From Pseudarthrobacter sp. NIBRBAC000502772 (GTDB lineage Bacteria > Actinomycetota > Actinomycetes > Actinomycetales > Micrococcaceae): a DNA stretch of 64,000 nt. Position numbers and translations under genes: made by a program. Positions 1 through 7,815 of this stretch are shown piece after piece. Under the pieces are notes generated by a model. It was given only the letters and a program-made list of their open reading frames with translations. It searched no databases and was not told where the DNA came from. The stretch's first letter is position 1; each line of letters begins with the position of its first letter. The stretch lies in the NCBI RefSeq assembly GCF_006517235.1, contig NZ_CP041188.1, positions 3,410,001 through 3,474,000 of the forward strand. The letters are read 5' to 3'.

Positions 1-1000
1 GCGCCACCGCACCGACCCGCCCGGACAGCGCCTTCACCGTCCCGTTGAGGGTACGGCGGGCAATTTCGGACCGCCCAGCGGCGTCGGCAGCAAGTTCCTG
101 CAGCCAGCGCCGCAGCGGCTCTACGGCGCTCGTTGGCAGCATGCCAAGATGGTCCAGGTCCGTCTCCGGCACAATGAACAGTCCGGCATCGCCAAGGCCT
201 TCCTGCCGCAGCAACGCGCGGAGATCTGCACTGACTTCGGCTTCCGCCTCCGCCGGCACACGGTCCAGGACCACGGCCACCATGATGTCCCGCGAGGACG
301 CGTCCAGAAGCAGCTTCCACGGGACCGCGTCAGCGTAGCGGTTGGCAGTGGTCACAAAAACCCAGAGGTCCGCGGCGGCCAGCAATTGACCGGCAAGCCG
401 GCGGTTGTCGTCGGAAATGGAGTCGACGTCGGGAGCGTCAAGCAGCGCGATCCCCTGCGGAACAGCCTGGTCGGCCACCAGCACCAGGGAGGAAATGGCC
501 TCCGCATCGGGTGTTGCACCGGCCCGGCTGGCCGGGACGGGTTCCGAGGAAACAGTCCCCCGGATCCGGCTGAGGGTGGGCAGCACACGGTAGCCTTCGA
601 ACCAGCCGGCATCGGCCGGGTGGTGCAGCAGAATGGGCTGCCGGGTGGTGGGCCTGATGGCGCCGGAGCGTGTGACCGGGTGCCCCACCAGGGCGTTGAC
701 CAGCGTTGACTTGCCGGCGCCCGTGGAACCCCCGACGACGGCAAGGAGCGGTGCGTCCAGGCTGCGGTACCGCGGCAGGATGTAGTCGTCCAGCTGGGCC
801 ACGGCGTTCCGAGTGTCCTGGCGCGCCTGTTCGACGTCCGCAAGGGCGAGCGGCAACGACACGGCGGACAGATCCCCACGCACGGCCTCAAGCAAGGCCA
901 CGGCCGGCTCCGACGCCGCGTCGGGCCGGCCCGGCTGCGTTCTCGGTGCGCGCTTAGGCGGCGGAGGCTGCGTGGGAGGAAGCCCGTCTGAGGAGGTCAC
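1..1000 (-). CDS. Dynamin/YfjP-like GTPase, C-terminus cut by window edge
   Basis: Reading from a GTG at 998-1000, the protein has a Pro/Arg-rich N-terminus (VTSSDGLPPTQPPPPKRA), a helical stretch, and then a clear P-loop, GGSTGAGKSTLVNALVG, near residue 100. Further on, LLDAPDVDSISDDNR fits the G3 (DxxG-like) region and VAVVLDRVP the G4 region. Proteins of this kind (TRAFAC-class GTPases annotated as dynamin-family or YfjP) hydrolyse GTP and often act at membranes; a membrane part would lie beyond the window edge. No strong ribosome site precedes the GTG, so the start is uncertain. The overlapping open frames here are shadows of this one. The family call is solid at the level of a P-loop GTPase; the biological role is unknown. 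Confidence 0.75.
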   Translation of the reverse strand, partial: MTSSDGLPPTQPPPPKRAPRTQPGRPDAASEPAVALLEAVRGDLSAVSLPLALADVEQARQDTRNAVAQLDDYILPRYRSLDAPLLAVVGGSTGAGKSTLVNALVGHPVTRSGAIRPTTRQPILLHHPADAGWFEGYRVLPTLSRIRGTVSSEPVPASRAGATPDAEAISSLVLVADQAVPQGIALLDAPDVDSISDDNRRLAGQLLAAADLWVFVTTANRYADAVPWKLLLDASSRDIMVAVVLDRVPAEAEAEVSADLRALLRQEGLGDAGLFIVPETDLDHLGMLPTSAVEPLRRWLQELAADAAGRSEIARRTLNGTVKALSGRVGAVA

Positions 1001-1081
1001 AGGATCATCATGCCAGTTGCGCCGGCTTTTCCACCGGGCCCCGGTTTTGTCCTATTAAACCGCAGCGCAGCCTCCACAACG

Positions 1082-1115
1082 AAAAAACGGCCCCGGGCTG
1101 ATGCCCGGGACCGTT
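1082..1115 (-). terminator. Rho-independent terminator after tRNA-Glu
   Basis: Read on the minus strand, a GC-rich stem of about 13 pairs (AACGGTCCCGGGC with GCCCGGGGCCGTT, small loop ATCA) is followed directly by a T run. It lies just beyond the 3' end of tRNA-Glu and should end the tRNA transcript. Confidence 0.85.
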
Positions 1116-1118
1116 CGT

Positions 1119-1194
1119 TGGTGACCCCAGCGGGATTCGAACCCGCGTTACCGCCGTGAGAGGGCAGCGTACTAGGCCGCTATACGATGGGGCC
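1119..1194 (-). tRNA. tRNA-Glu (anticodon CTC)
   Basis: The minus strand folds as a full cloverleaf: acceptor GGCCCCA/TGGGGTC, anticodon loop with CTC in CCTCTCAC, and T-loop GGTTCGAATCC. The discriminator is A and the CCA end is encoded (complement at 1119-1121). It lies downstream of tRNA-Gln and is probably co-transcribed with it. gltX, whose enzyme charges this tRNA, is about 2.7 kb away on the same strand. Confidence 0.95.
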
Positions 1195-1272
1195 GCGTAC
1201 TTCCAGGAAGTTTTCACTTCCAACCGGCGCCAGGCCGGTTTGCTAAGTGAGTATTTCATACACTCAGCGCGC

Positions 1273-1300
1273 GTTTCAAATCGGCGAACCGATCTGAAAC
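1273..1300 (-). other. UUCG-loop hairpin between tRNA-Gln and tRNA-Glu
   Basis: On the minus strand, GTTTCAGATCGG pairs with CCGATTTGAAAC (11 of 12 positions) around a TTCG tetraloop. No T run follows, so it is more likely a processing or stabilising hairpin in the tRNA-Gln/tRNA-Glu precursor than a terminator. The 143-base spacer between the two tRNAs otherwise shows only a weak short hairpin (AACCGGC/GCCGGTT). Confidence 0.5.
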
Positions 1301-1337
1301 CACTGATTTGCCGCGGTTAGCCTGCGACCAAACAGAG

Positions 1338-1409
1338 CTGGGATACCAGGACTCGAACCTAGAATGACGGTACCAGAAACCGTAGTGTTGCCAATTACAC
1401 CATATCCCA
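1338..1409 (-). tRNA. tRNA-Gln (anticodon CTG)
   Basis: The minus strand gives acceptor TGGGATA/TATCCCA, D-arm GGTGTAATTGGC, anticodon stem ACGGT/ACCGT with loop TTCTGGT (CTG), and T-loop GGTTCGAGTCC. The discriminator is G and CCA is not encoded, unlike the neighbouring tRNA-Glu. In actinobacteria this tRNA is normally mischarged with Glu by GltX and then amidated by GatCAB, which fits the nearby gltX. Confidence 0.95.
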
Positions 1410-1558
1410 ATGATACTTTCGGGCCGGAGTTTCGGGCTTCAAGCCGCGCTCCGTGCGCCTCAGCACGAGAAATTACTTTACCCGAGACTTTGGGCTGGCA
1501 CAAATCGACACCGAAGACCAAAGGGCCTAAACCCCTTGCCAGATCACCCGGAATAAGT

Positions 1559-1586
1559 TTACTCTCGGTAAGTTACCCGAGAGTAA
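1559..1586. promoter_or_regulatory. 28-base palindrome upstream of heptad-repeat gene
   Basis: TTACTCTCGG and CCGAGAGTAA are perfect 10-base inverted arms around GTAAGTTACC, and the centre is itself symmetric (GGTAA-G-TTACC). This looks like a repressor operator. It lies about 120 bases before the GTG of the gene at 1708 and about 150 bases upstream of tRNA-Gln, so either could be the target. The remainder of 1410-1707 shows no gene I can support. Confidence 0.5.
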
Positions 1587-1707
1587 CCACTCACTGCCTT
1601 TGCTGCAGGCCCTTCGGAATGTCGTTTTGCGTCCGGACTGCCGCCCCTGGTCCAGGTGGGTGGCCGGCAGATTTCACACTGCCGGCAAACCGTCGAGAGG
1701 ACCCACC

Positions 1708-3102
1708 GTGACACAAAGTCGTGCCGCCGCGCCCACCAAGACCCGAACCCGGGCACAGCAGCTTGCTGTCGCCGTCCTGGCCCTGATGCTGATTGCTTTG
1801 CTTGGGTTTTACACCCTGGTCACCGGCAGGATCACCGACGGATCGGCCAAGCTGATGGACGGTGCGGGCCAGGCCTCGGACGGCGCTGAGCAGCTCAAGG
1901 ACGGCGCCGGCCAGCTGGCGGCCGGCGCGGGCCTGGCCGACACCGGTGCCGGCAAGCTCTCCTCCGGCGCCGACAAAGTCCTCCTGGGTGTCAGCGAGAA
2001 ACTGGCCCCGGGCGCTGAAAAACTGCAGTCCGGTGCAGACCAGCTCGCCGCCGGCGCTGTCAAGATCGAAACTGACGTCAACAACAAGCTCGCGCCCGGC
2101 GTGTACAAAGTGGACGACGGCGCCCGAAAGCTCGCCGCCGGAGCCACCCAGCTCGCCGCGGCACTGACGCCTACGGCCGCCGGAAATGCCGAGAACAACC
2201 TTGCGGACGGCGCGACTGCGTTGGATGCAGGTGCGGCCCGCCTGGCCTCCGGGACGGGCGAGCTGGCCGCCGGAACGGCCCAGCTGAAGGGCTACCGGGG
2301 ATCGAACAACTCCCCCGAGGCAGGCACCGGCATGGCAGCATTGGCGCAGGCCCTTGAGCTGCTGGAGGCGGCGGCCTCGGACCCGCTTCAGGGTCTGGTG
2401 CCGCTGGCCGTAGTCAAGGACAAGATCGCCAAGATCACCGCTGGAGCCCATAGGCTCGACGCCGGGGCGCAGCAACTGCAGGCTGGCGCGGGGAAGCTCA
2501 ATGACGGAGCGGCACAGTTGCACACTGGAACAGGGCGCCTCACCGCCGGCTTCGCCACCCTGGGTGAAAAGCTCAACAGTCGCGATCCCAACAACCCCGG
2601 CGTTGTGCTCGGTACCGAACTGCTGGCCGCCGGAACTGCCCAGATCCGCACCGGCATGGACGGCGTGCCCGGCAATGCCGACCGCCCGGGCCTGATCAAC
2701 GCCGTCGCCAGTATTACTGAGGGCACCTCACGGCTGGCGGACGGCACGTTGGCGTTGAATGCCGGGATCAAGGGCGATCCGGCCGATCGCTCAAACCCCG
2801 GCCTGCTCCATGGCTCCCAGGCGCTGGCTGCGGGCGCGTCGGAGCTGGCCACAGGCAACACCAAGCTGGCCTCGGGATCGACAGAGCTGGCCACGGGTGC
2901 CGAGAAACTTGCTGATGGCAATGCCCGGATTGCGGATGGCACGGACACCCTGTACACGAGCGCAGCGGCCGTCTCGCCCACCAGTATGGTGGGGAAGTCG
3001 GATACCGCCGTTGCCCTCTGCCTGGTTGCTGTGCTTGTGCTCGGATCCGTGGGCATCTACCTGGTGCTGTGGAACAGGCGAAGGCTGCAGTCTGCGGAGT
3101 AA
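1708..3102 (+). CDS. Membrane-anchored LxxG heptad-repeat (YhgE/Pip-like) protein
   Basis: The start is the GTG at 1708, with GAGAGG at 1695-1700; a longer reading from 1600 lacks a ribosome site. The protein has 464 residues. After a short basic N-terminus comes one membrane helix (QQLAVAVLALMLIALLGFY). A long region follows built from units such as DGAGQASDGAEQLKDGAGQL, with Leu and Gly in fixed register (xxxLxxG heptads). A C-terminal membrane helix (AVALCLVAVLVLGSVGIYLV) and a short basic tail close it. Similar repeats occur in YhgE/Pip-type phage-infection and ESX-associated proteins, which predicts a long extracytoplasmic coiled coil tethered at both ends. Function is unknown. It stands alone between minus-strand genes. 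Confidence 0.8.
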   Translation: MTQSRAAAPTKTRTRAQQLAVAVLALMLIALLGFYTLVTGRITDGSAKLMDGAGQASDGAEQLKDGAGQLAAGAGLADTGAGKLSSGADKVLLGVSEKLAPGAEKLQSGADQLAAGAVKIETDVNNKLAPGVYKVDDGARKLAAGATQLAAALTPTAAGNAENNLADGATALDAGAARLASGTGELAAGTAQLKGYRGSNNSPEAGTGMAALAQALELLEAAASDPLQGLVPLAVVKDKIAKITAGAHRLDAGAQQLQAGAGKLNDGAAQLHTGTGRLTAGFATLGEKLNSRDPNNPGVVLGTELLAAGTAQIRTGMDGVPGNADRPGLINAVASITEGTSRLADGTLALNAGIKGDPADRSNPGLLHGSQALAAGASELATGNTKLASGSTELATGAEKLADGNARIADGTDTLYTSAAAVSPTSMVGKSDTAVALCLVAVLVLGSVGIYLVLWNRRRLQSAE

Positions 3103-3110
3103 GCGGCCGG

Positions 3111-3848
3111 TCAGCCCAGCAGCTGTGACAGCGAGGTGACCTTGTGACCGGTGAAATCCGGCGCAGGCTCCCCCACCCTGTTGAGCCAGACGCCTATCAG
3201 GCCCGCCGCCGTCGAACCGTCTGCATCCAGCATTCTGTTGTCCCCAACGTAGAGCGTCTCCTCCGGGGCAGTCCCCAGCAGACGGACTCCTTCGAGGTAG
3301 ATGGCCGGCTCGGGCTTGGCAACGCCTACCGTGTCCGTACCAACCAGGCGGCGGACGCGTTCCAGTCCGGCGCCGTCGAGCTTGGCCCGCTGGTAGTCGT
3401 GCACGTTGTTACTGACGGCACCGTAGGGGATGCCGGCAGCATCCAGCAGGTCCAGGAGCGGAAGCACGTCCTCAAAGGCACGTACATACGTGGGCTGCAG
3501 CCGGCCGTAGGCCGAGAGCCACCCGTGCGCTTCTTCACCGTCGGCAAGATCCACACCGAAGTGCCCCAGGGCGGCGCGTCCCCGCAGCAGGCGCTGGTCG
3601 TTGAAGGTCAGCTCCCCCGCCAGGTACCGGTCGTAGTAGTGCGTGGTCTCGTGCGTGAAGATCCTGCCGAAATGCTCCCACCCGGTCTGGTCCAGACCGG
3701 GCAAGAGGTGCTCGCTGACCTCACGCAGGGCGGTGGTCATGGCGTATTCGAGGTCCACCAGGGTGTCGTCGATGTCGAAAAGGACGCCCCGGATGGACCC
3801 GAAGCGTGTGCTCAGGACTCCGTCAGCCGTGGTGCCGGTGGTAGACAT
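3111..3848 (-). CDS. HAD-family hydrolase
   Basis: A 245-residue protein with all four HAD motifs: DIDDT at 25-29 (nucleophile Asp), SNN at about 146-148, Lys178 in GVAKPEP, and GDNRMLDADG at 202-211. An alpha-helical C1 cap lies between motifs I and II, as in phosphoglycolate or pyrimidine-nucleotide phosphatases. It should be a cytoplasmic phosphatase acting on a small phosphorylated metabolite; the substrate cannot be read. Its ATG overlaps the gltX stop codon by one base (ATGA), so the two are probably translationally coupled. Confidence 0.9.
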   Translation of the reverse strand: MSTTGTTADGVLSTRFGSIRGVLFDIDDTLVDLEYAMTTALREVSEHLLPGLDQTGWEHFGRIFTHETTHYYDRYLAGELTFNDQRLLRGRAALGHFGVDLADGEEAHGWLSAYGRLQPTYVRAFEDVLPLLDLLDAAGIPYGAVSNNVHDYQRAKLDGAGLERVRRLVGTDTVGVAKPEPAIYLEGVRLLGTAPEETLYVGDNRMLDADGSTAAGLIGVWLNRVGEPAPDFTGHKVTSLSQLLG

Positions 3849-5362
3849 CAGCCGCGGAAGGTGCGGAGCCGGCTCAGGGACGAGCCCTTGCCCAGGATCA
3901 CCATGGATTCGAAGAGCGGCGGCGAGATCCGGCGCCCGGAGATGGCCGTGCGGACAGGACCGAAAGCCAGCCGCGGCTTCAGCCCGAGGTCCTCCACGAG
4001 TGCCTGCTTCAGGGCCGTCTGGATTTCCTCCGGGTTCCAGTCCTGAATGGGCTCAAGGGCGGCAAGGGCGGCGTCGAGGACTTCGGTCAGGTTGGCGGGC
4101 AGGCCCTTAAGGGCGTCGTCTGCGACGTCGATCGCGTCGTCGGCCTTGAACAGGAAGGCGAGCATCTCCGGGGCCTCCCCCAGCAGGGTGATCCGCTCCT
4201 GGACGAGGGGTGCGGCCTCGGTGAGGATCTCCTCCTCCCGGTCCGTGAGGATCTCCCCTACCAGGTCCGCGGCCCGGAGGTACGGCACCAGGCGCGCACG
4301 GAAATCGGCCGCCTCAAGCAGCCGGACGTGCGTGCCGTTGATGGCCTCTGCCTTTTTCAGGTCAAAACGTGCCGGGTTGGCCAGCACATCGTGAATGTCG
4401 AAGTGCTCCACGAGCTGCTTGACAGTGAAGATGTCCTCGTCGGCGCTCAGGGACCAGCCCAGGAGGGACAGGTAGTTCAGCAGGCCTTCGGGAATGAAGC
4501 CGCGTTCGCGGTGCAGGAACAGGCTGGATTCGGGGTCGCGCTTGGAGAGCTTCTTGTTGCCCTGGCCCATGACGTAGGGAAGGTGGCCAAACTCCGGCAT
4601 GTACTCGGCCACGCCGATGGCGTAGAGGGCACGGTACAGGGCGATCTGGCGGGGCGTGGAGCTGAGCAGGTCTTCGCCGCGCAGCACGTGCGTGATTCCC
4701 ATCAGGGCATCGTCCACCGGATTTACCAGCGTGTACAACGGCGCGCCGTTGGCACGGACCACCGCGAAGTCCGGCACGGAGCCGGCCTTGAACGTGATCT
4801 CGCCGCGGACGAGGTCCTTGAACGTAAGGTCCTCGTCCGGCATCCGCAGGCGCAGCACGGCCTGGCGGCCTTCTGCCTTGTACTGGGCCAGCTGTTCCTC
4901 GGTGATGTGACGGTCAAACCCGTCATAACCCAGCTTGGGGTCGCGGGAAGCCGCACGGTGGCGGGCTTCGATTTCAGCCGGGGTGGAGTAGGACTCGTAA
5001 ATGTGGCCGCCGGCCTTCAGCTTGGCGATGACATCCTGGTAGAGGTCGCTGCGCTGGGACTGGCGGTACGGCTCGTGCGGGCCTCCCACCTCGACACCTT
5101 CGTCCCACGTGATGCCCAACCACTTCAGCGCATCCAGCAGCTGGTGGTAGCTTTCCTCGCTGTCCCGCGCCGAGTCCGTGTCCTCGATGCGGAAGACCAG
5201 GGTTCCCTTGGTGTGCCGGGCATAGGCCCAGTTGAACAGCGCCGTCCGGATCAGGCCCACGTGCGGGGTGCCCGTGGGTGAGGGGCAGAACCGCACCCGG
5301 ACCGGGGTTTCGGCAGTGACGGACGGGATGGCGGCAGGGTTCAGCGCGGAGGCAGTAGTCAT
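3848..5362 (-). CDS. gltX: Glutamyl-tRNA synthetase
   Basis: A 504-residue class I synthetase attaching Glu to tRNA-Glu and, as expected for an organism using the GatCAB route, probably to tRNA-Gln as well. The HIGH-type motif is HVGL at 34-37 (after FCPSPTGTP) and the KMSKS-type motif is KLSKR at 271-275; [10 protein letters not shown] is also typical. The C-terminal helical anticodon-binding domain ends in [15 protein letters not shown]. The start is the ATG at 5360-5362 (MTTASALNP); the longer upstream reading into the next gene is not protein-like. A HAD phosphatase follows with a one-base overlap. Confidence 0.97.
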   Translation of the reverse strand: MTTASALNPAAIPSVTAETPVRVRFCPSPTGTPHVGLIRTALFNWAYARHTKGTLVFRIEDTDSARDSEESYHQLLDALKWLGITWDEGVEVGGPHEPYRQSQRSDLYQDVIAKLKAGGHIYESYSTPAEIEARHRAASRDPKLGYDGFDRHITEEQLAQYKAEGRQAVLRLRMPDEDLTFKDLVRGEITFKAGSVPDFAVVRANGAPLYTLVNPVDDALMGITHVLRGEDLLSSTPRQIALYRALYAIGVAEYMPEFGHLPYVMGQGNKKLSKRDPESSLFLHRERGFIPEGLLNYLSLLGWSLSADEDIFTVKQLVEHFDIHDVLANPARFDLKKAEAINGTHVRLLEAADFRARLVPYLRAADLVGEILTDREEEILTEAAPLVQERITLLGEAPEMLAFLFKADDAIDVADDALKGLPANLTEVLDAALAALEPIQDWNPEEIQTALKQALVEDLGLKPRLAFGPVRTAISGRRISPPLFESMVILGKGSSLSRLRTFRG

Positions 5363-5382
5363 AGTGATTCCAACTTTACCCG

Positions 5383-6159
5383 TCAGCGGCGGACCACCGG
5401 GTTGGACAGGCGGCCGATGCCCTCGATCTCCACGTCGTAGCGGTCCCCCGCGGTGACGAGGTCGACGCCGGCCGGGGTGCCGGTCATGATGACGTCCCCG
5501 GGGAGCAGTGTGAAGGCCCGGGACACGATGGAGACGATTTCCCGGACGCCGCGGATCATCTGGCTGGTGCTGCCGTCCTGGCGCAGTTCGCCGTTGAGCC
5601 AGCCCTTGATGGCCAGGTCTTCGGTGTCCAGCTCGGTCTCGATCCACGGTCCGAGGGGTGCCGACGTGTCGAAGCCCTTGGCCCTGGCCCACTGCAGGTC
5701 CGTTTTCTGGACATCGCGGGCGGTGAGGTCGTTGCCGCAGGTGTAGCCGAAGATGACGTCGTCGACGCGGTCTTCCGGGACGTCCTTGCAGATTCGGCCG
5801 ATGACCACACACAGTTCGGCCTCGAACGAAACCTCGTCTGAGAATTCCGGCAGCACAATGGGGTCGCCTGGGCCGATGACAGAGGTGTTCGGCTTCAGGA
5901 ACAGGAGCGGCTGCTGCGGGACCTCATTGCCCAGCTCGGCGGCGTGCTCGGCGAAGTTGCGGCCCACGCCGATCACCTTGCTGCGGGGAATGATCGGGGC
6001 CAGGAGCCGGACGTCTTCAAGCTTGTGCTTGACGTGGGTGCGCTCCACCCCGTTGAAGAAGGGGTCACCGTTAATGACAGTGACTTCCTCACTGCCGGGC
6101 TCACCTTCAACAACGCCGTAGAGGGGATCAGAATCGACTACAAACCTGGCAATACGCAT
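5383..6159 (-). CDS. Fumarylacetoacetate hydrolase (FAH)-fold protein
   Basis: A 258-residue protein with the FAH C-terminal fold: [18 protein letters not shown] (65-82), [17 protein letters not shown], metal-binding Glu residues in [11 protein letters not shown] (E113, E115) and Asp144 in [10 protein letters not shown]. The family cleaves or isomerises beta-diketo acids and related 2-hydroxy-dienoates with Mg or Mn, and includes HpcE-like isomerases and acylpyruvases; the substrate here is not determined. Only 20 bases separate its stop from the gltX start, so it probably leads the FAH-gltX-HAD transcript. A second, divergent FAH-fold gene lies at 42471. Confidence 0.9.
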   Translation of the reverse strand: MRIARFVVDSDPLYGVVEGEPGSEEVTVINGDPFFNGVERTHVKHKLEDVRLLAPIIPRSKVIGVGRNFAEHAAELGNEVPQQPLLFLKPNTSVIGPGDPIVLPEFSDEVSFEAELCVVIGRICKDVPEDRVDDVIFGYTCGNDLTARDVQKTDLQWARAKGFDTSAPLGPWIETELDTEDLAIKGWLNGELRQDGSTSQMIRGVREIVSIVSRAFTLLPGDVIMTGTPAGVDLVTAGDRYDVEIEGIGRLSNPVVRR

Positions 6160-6214
6160 GGTGGCTAGCCTACCGTCTTGAGCGGCGGCACCTGCCCTGC
6201 GTCACGCCGTCCTG

Positions 6215-7012
6215 TCAGCCGCCGGGGAGCCCACGCAGGTAGTCAAGTTGCGCGGCCACCGACATTTCGGCTGCCCGCCGGACGGAAGGTTCGACGTCGG
6301 CGTACACGTCGTCTGCCACGTCAACCACCGTCGCGTCCCCGCCATGCCGGACAAGTGCCGCGCGGATCTGCGCCAGCCGCTCGTGCCGGTGCTCGCGGTA
6401 GGCACGGGCAATGGCCGCCAGGGAGGGAAGCACCGGCCCGTGGGCCGGCAGGACGGTGGCCGGGCCAAGTGCTTCGAGCCGGTCCAGGGACCGCAGGTAA
6501 TCCCCCAGCCTGCCGTCCGGGTAGTCCAGCATGGTGGTCCCGCGGCCCAGGATGGTGTCGCCGGTCAGCACTGAGCCGTGCGGGCCGTCGTCGGGAAGGT
6601 GGAAGCAGGCGGAATCCGAGGTGTGGCCCGGCGTGGCCAGGACCCGGACCGCCACTCCCGCCGCCTGGATGGTCTCGCCGTCCTGCAGTGGCTCGCCGCC
6701 GCCGTGGCAGTGCCGGGGATCGGCGGCGCGGACCGGGGCGCCGGTGAGCTCATGGAGCCGCTGGGAGCCTGCCGTGTGGTCAGCGTGCCGGTGCGTCACG
6801 AGAATGAGTTCCACGGGGCCCACATCCGCGAGGCGGCGAAGGTGGCCCTCGTCCGCCGGACCCGGATCCACCACCACGGATGTACTGGCGCCGGGGGCGG
6901 AGACGACGTACGAATTGGTGCCGTCCAGGCTCATCGGCCCGGGGTTGGGTGCCAGGAAGAAAGCCGTCAGTGGGCTGGCAGCGACTGGAATGCCGCTCGA
7001 GGTGGAGTTCAC
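6215..7012 (-). CDS. MBL-fold metallo-hydrolase, LACTB2-like
   Basis: 265 residues. The zinc-binding HxHxDH motif is HRHADH at 74-79. Further ligand regions are ATPGHTSDS and LTGDTILG, with PAHGPVL as the last His. About 55 helical residues after the fold (RAYREHRHERLAQIRAAL onward) match the winged-helix tail of LACTB2-type and ribonuclease-like hydrolases. The N-terminus has GTNSYVV, also typical of that group. Hydrolysis of an ester, thioester or RNA bond is possible; the substrate is unknown. It ends about 55 bases from the FAH gene start and may belong to the same transcript. Confidence 0.88.
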   Translation of the reverse strand: MNSTSSGIPVAASPLTAFFLAPNPGPMSLDGTNSYVVSAPGASTSVVVDPGPADEGHLRRLADVGPVELILVTHRHADHTAGSQRLHELTGAPVRAADPRHCHGGGEPLQDGETIQAAGVAVRVLATPGHTSDSACFHLPDDGPHGSVLTGDTILGRGTTMLDYPDGRLGDYLRSLDRLEALGPATVLPAHGPVLPSLAAIARAYREHRHERLAQIRAALVRHGGDATVVDVADDVYADVEPSVRRAAEMSVAAQLDYLRGLPGG

Positions 7013-7111
7013 TGCACTATCTTCGCATCAGGACGGCACGGAATAACCGCACCCCCGGGGCGGGTTATGGCTGGTGAACCCACCGCCCAGAGAGAGCAGC
7101 CAGGCACCACC

Positions 7112-7714
7112 ATGAGCACTTCACCCACCATCTCGCTGTCCGAACTGTTGTCCGGCGCCGACGCCGCGGGACACGACCATGCACTGACGGAGAAGAACAG
7201 CGGCCTGCAGCACATCCACAACCACGCGACCGGGGCCATCGTCTGGTTTCCCACGTGGCAGAAGTTCCGTGAGACCAACGACTGGCGCGAGGCGGTGGAC
7301 GGTGTCGCCGAGGATTTCCGGTCACATATCGAAGACGTCGACGAATGGGCGGCCACGTTCCTGGCTGAGGATCTGGCCATACTCCTGGAGCGCGCTGCTG
7401 CCTCCGGCGACGCAAACGTTTTTGTCCAGGACAATCTCACGCACCACCTGACGCGGACCTGGGCTATTGCCGACGCCGTCGCTGAGGCAACAGGGAAGGA
7501 CCTGCCCACCGGAGGCACCCAACAGACCATCTTTGCTGACTATCCCTATGACGTTTACTCCCAGGACGGCGGCGCCTTCGCCACCGCACTCTGGAACGAC
7601 GTTATCGATGCCCGCCGCAACCGTGCCCTGGCCGACGAAGCGGCACGGAAGGCCCTGAAGCCGGTCTCGCGCAAGGCCCTGAAGAACGCTGCCCGGAAGG
7701 CCACCCGCCGCTGA
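7112..7714 (+). CDS. Hypothetical protein with basic C-terminal tail
   Basis: 200 residues from the ATG at 7112, divergent from the MBL gene. I do not recognise the family. Visible features: a His-rich patch (LQHIHNHATGAIVWFPTW), an acidic helical middle (EDFRSHIEDVDEWAATFLAEDL), an aromatic patch (FADYPYDVYSQDGGAFATALW), and a tail of alternating Ala, Lys and Arg (KALKPVSRKALKNAARKATRR) resembling nucleic-acid-binding tails. No signal peptide or membrane helix. Good high-GC codon use supports it as a real gene. The readings that extend upstream into the MBL gene are antisense shadow. Confidence 0.7.
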   Translation: MSTSPTISLSELLSGADAAGHDHALTEKNSGLQHIHNHATGAIVWFPTWQKFRETNDWREAVDGVAEDFRSHIEDVDEWAATFLAEDLAILLERAAASGDANVFVQDNLTHHLTRTWAIADAVAEATGKDLPTGGTQQTIFADYPYDVYSQDGGAFATALWNDVIDARRNRALADEAARKALKPVSRKALKNAARKATRR

Positions 7715-7730
7715 GGGTGCCTTGCAACAG

Positions 7731-7793
7731 CAACGCGGGGTCACTTAACGCCCATTCCGATGGAGATAGCGGGCGTTAATTGACCCCGCGTTG
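7731..7793. repeat. Long imperfect palindrome between convergent genes
   Basis: Arms at 7731-7753 and 7771-7793 match over 22 of 23 bases (CAACGCGGGGTCACTTAACGCCC and its complement), with a 17-base loop. It lies between the converging hypothetical gene and ilvE and could end transcription in both directions, but no T run follows. It carries TTAACGcCC, which resembles TTAACGtCGCC in the palindrome at 51932. Confidence 0.75.
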
Positions 7794-7815
7794 TCGTGGC
7801 CAGGGTTGCGGAGGC

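Noticed and set aside
3848..5812. A longer minus-strand reading extending gltX upstream by about 150 residues
   Set aside because: The extension is Arg/Pro-rich antisense-like text overlapping the FAH gene in another frame. The ATG at 5360-5362 gives the normal GltX start.
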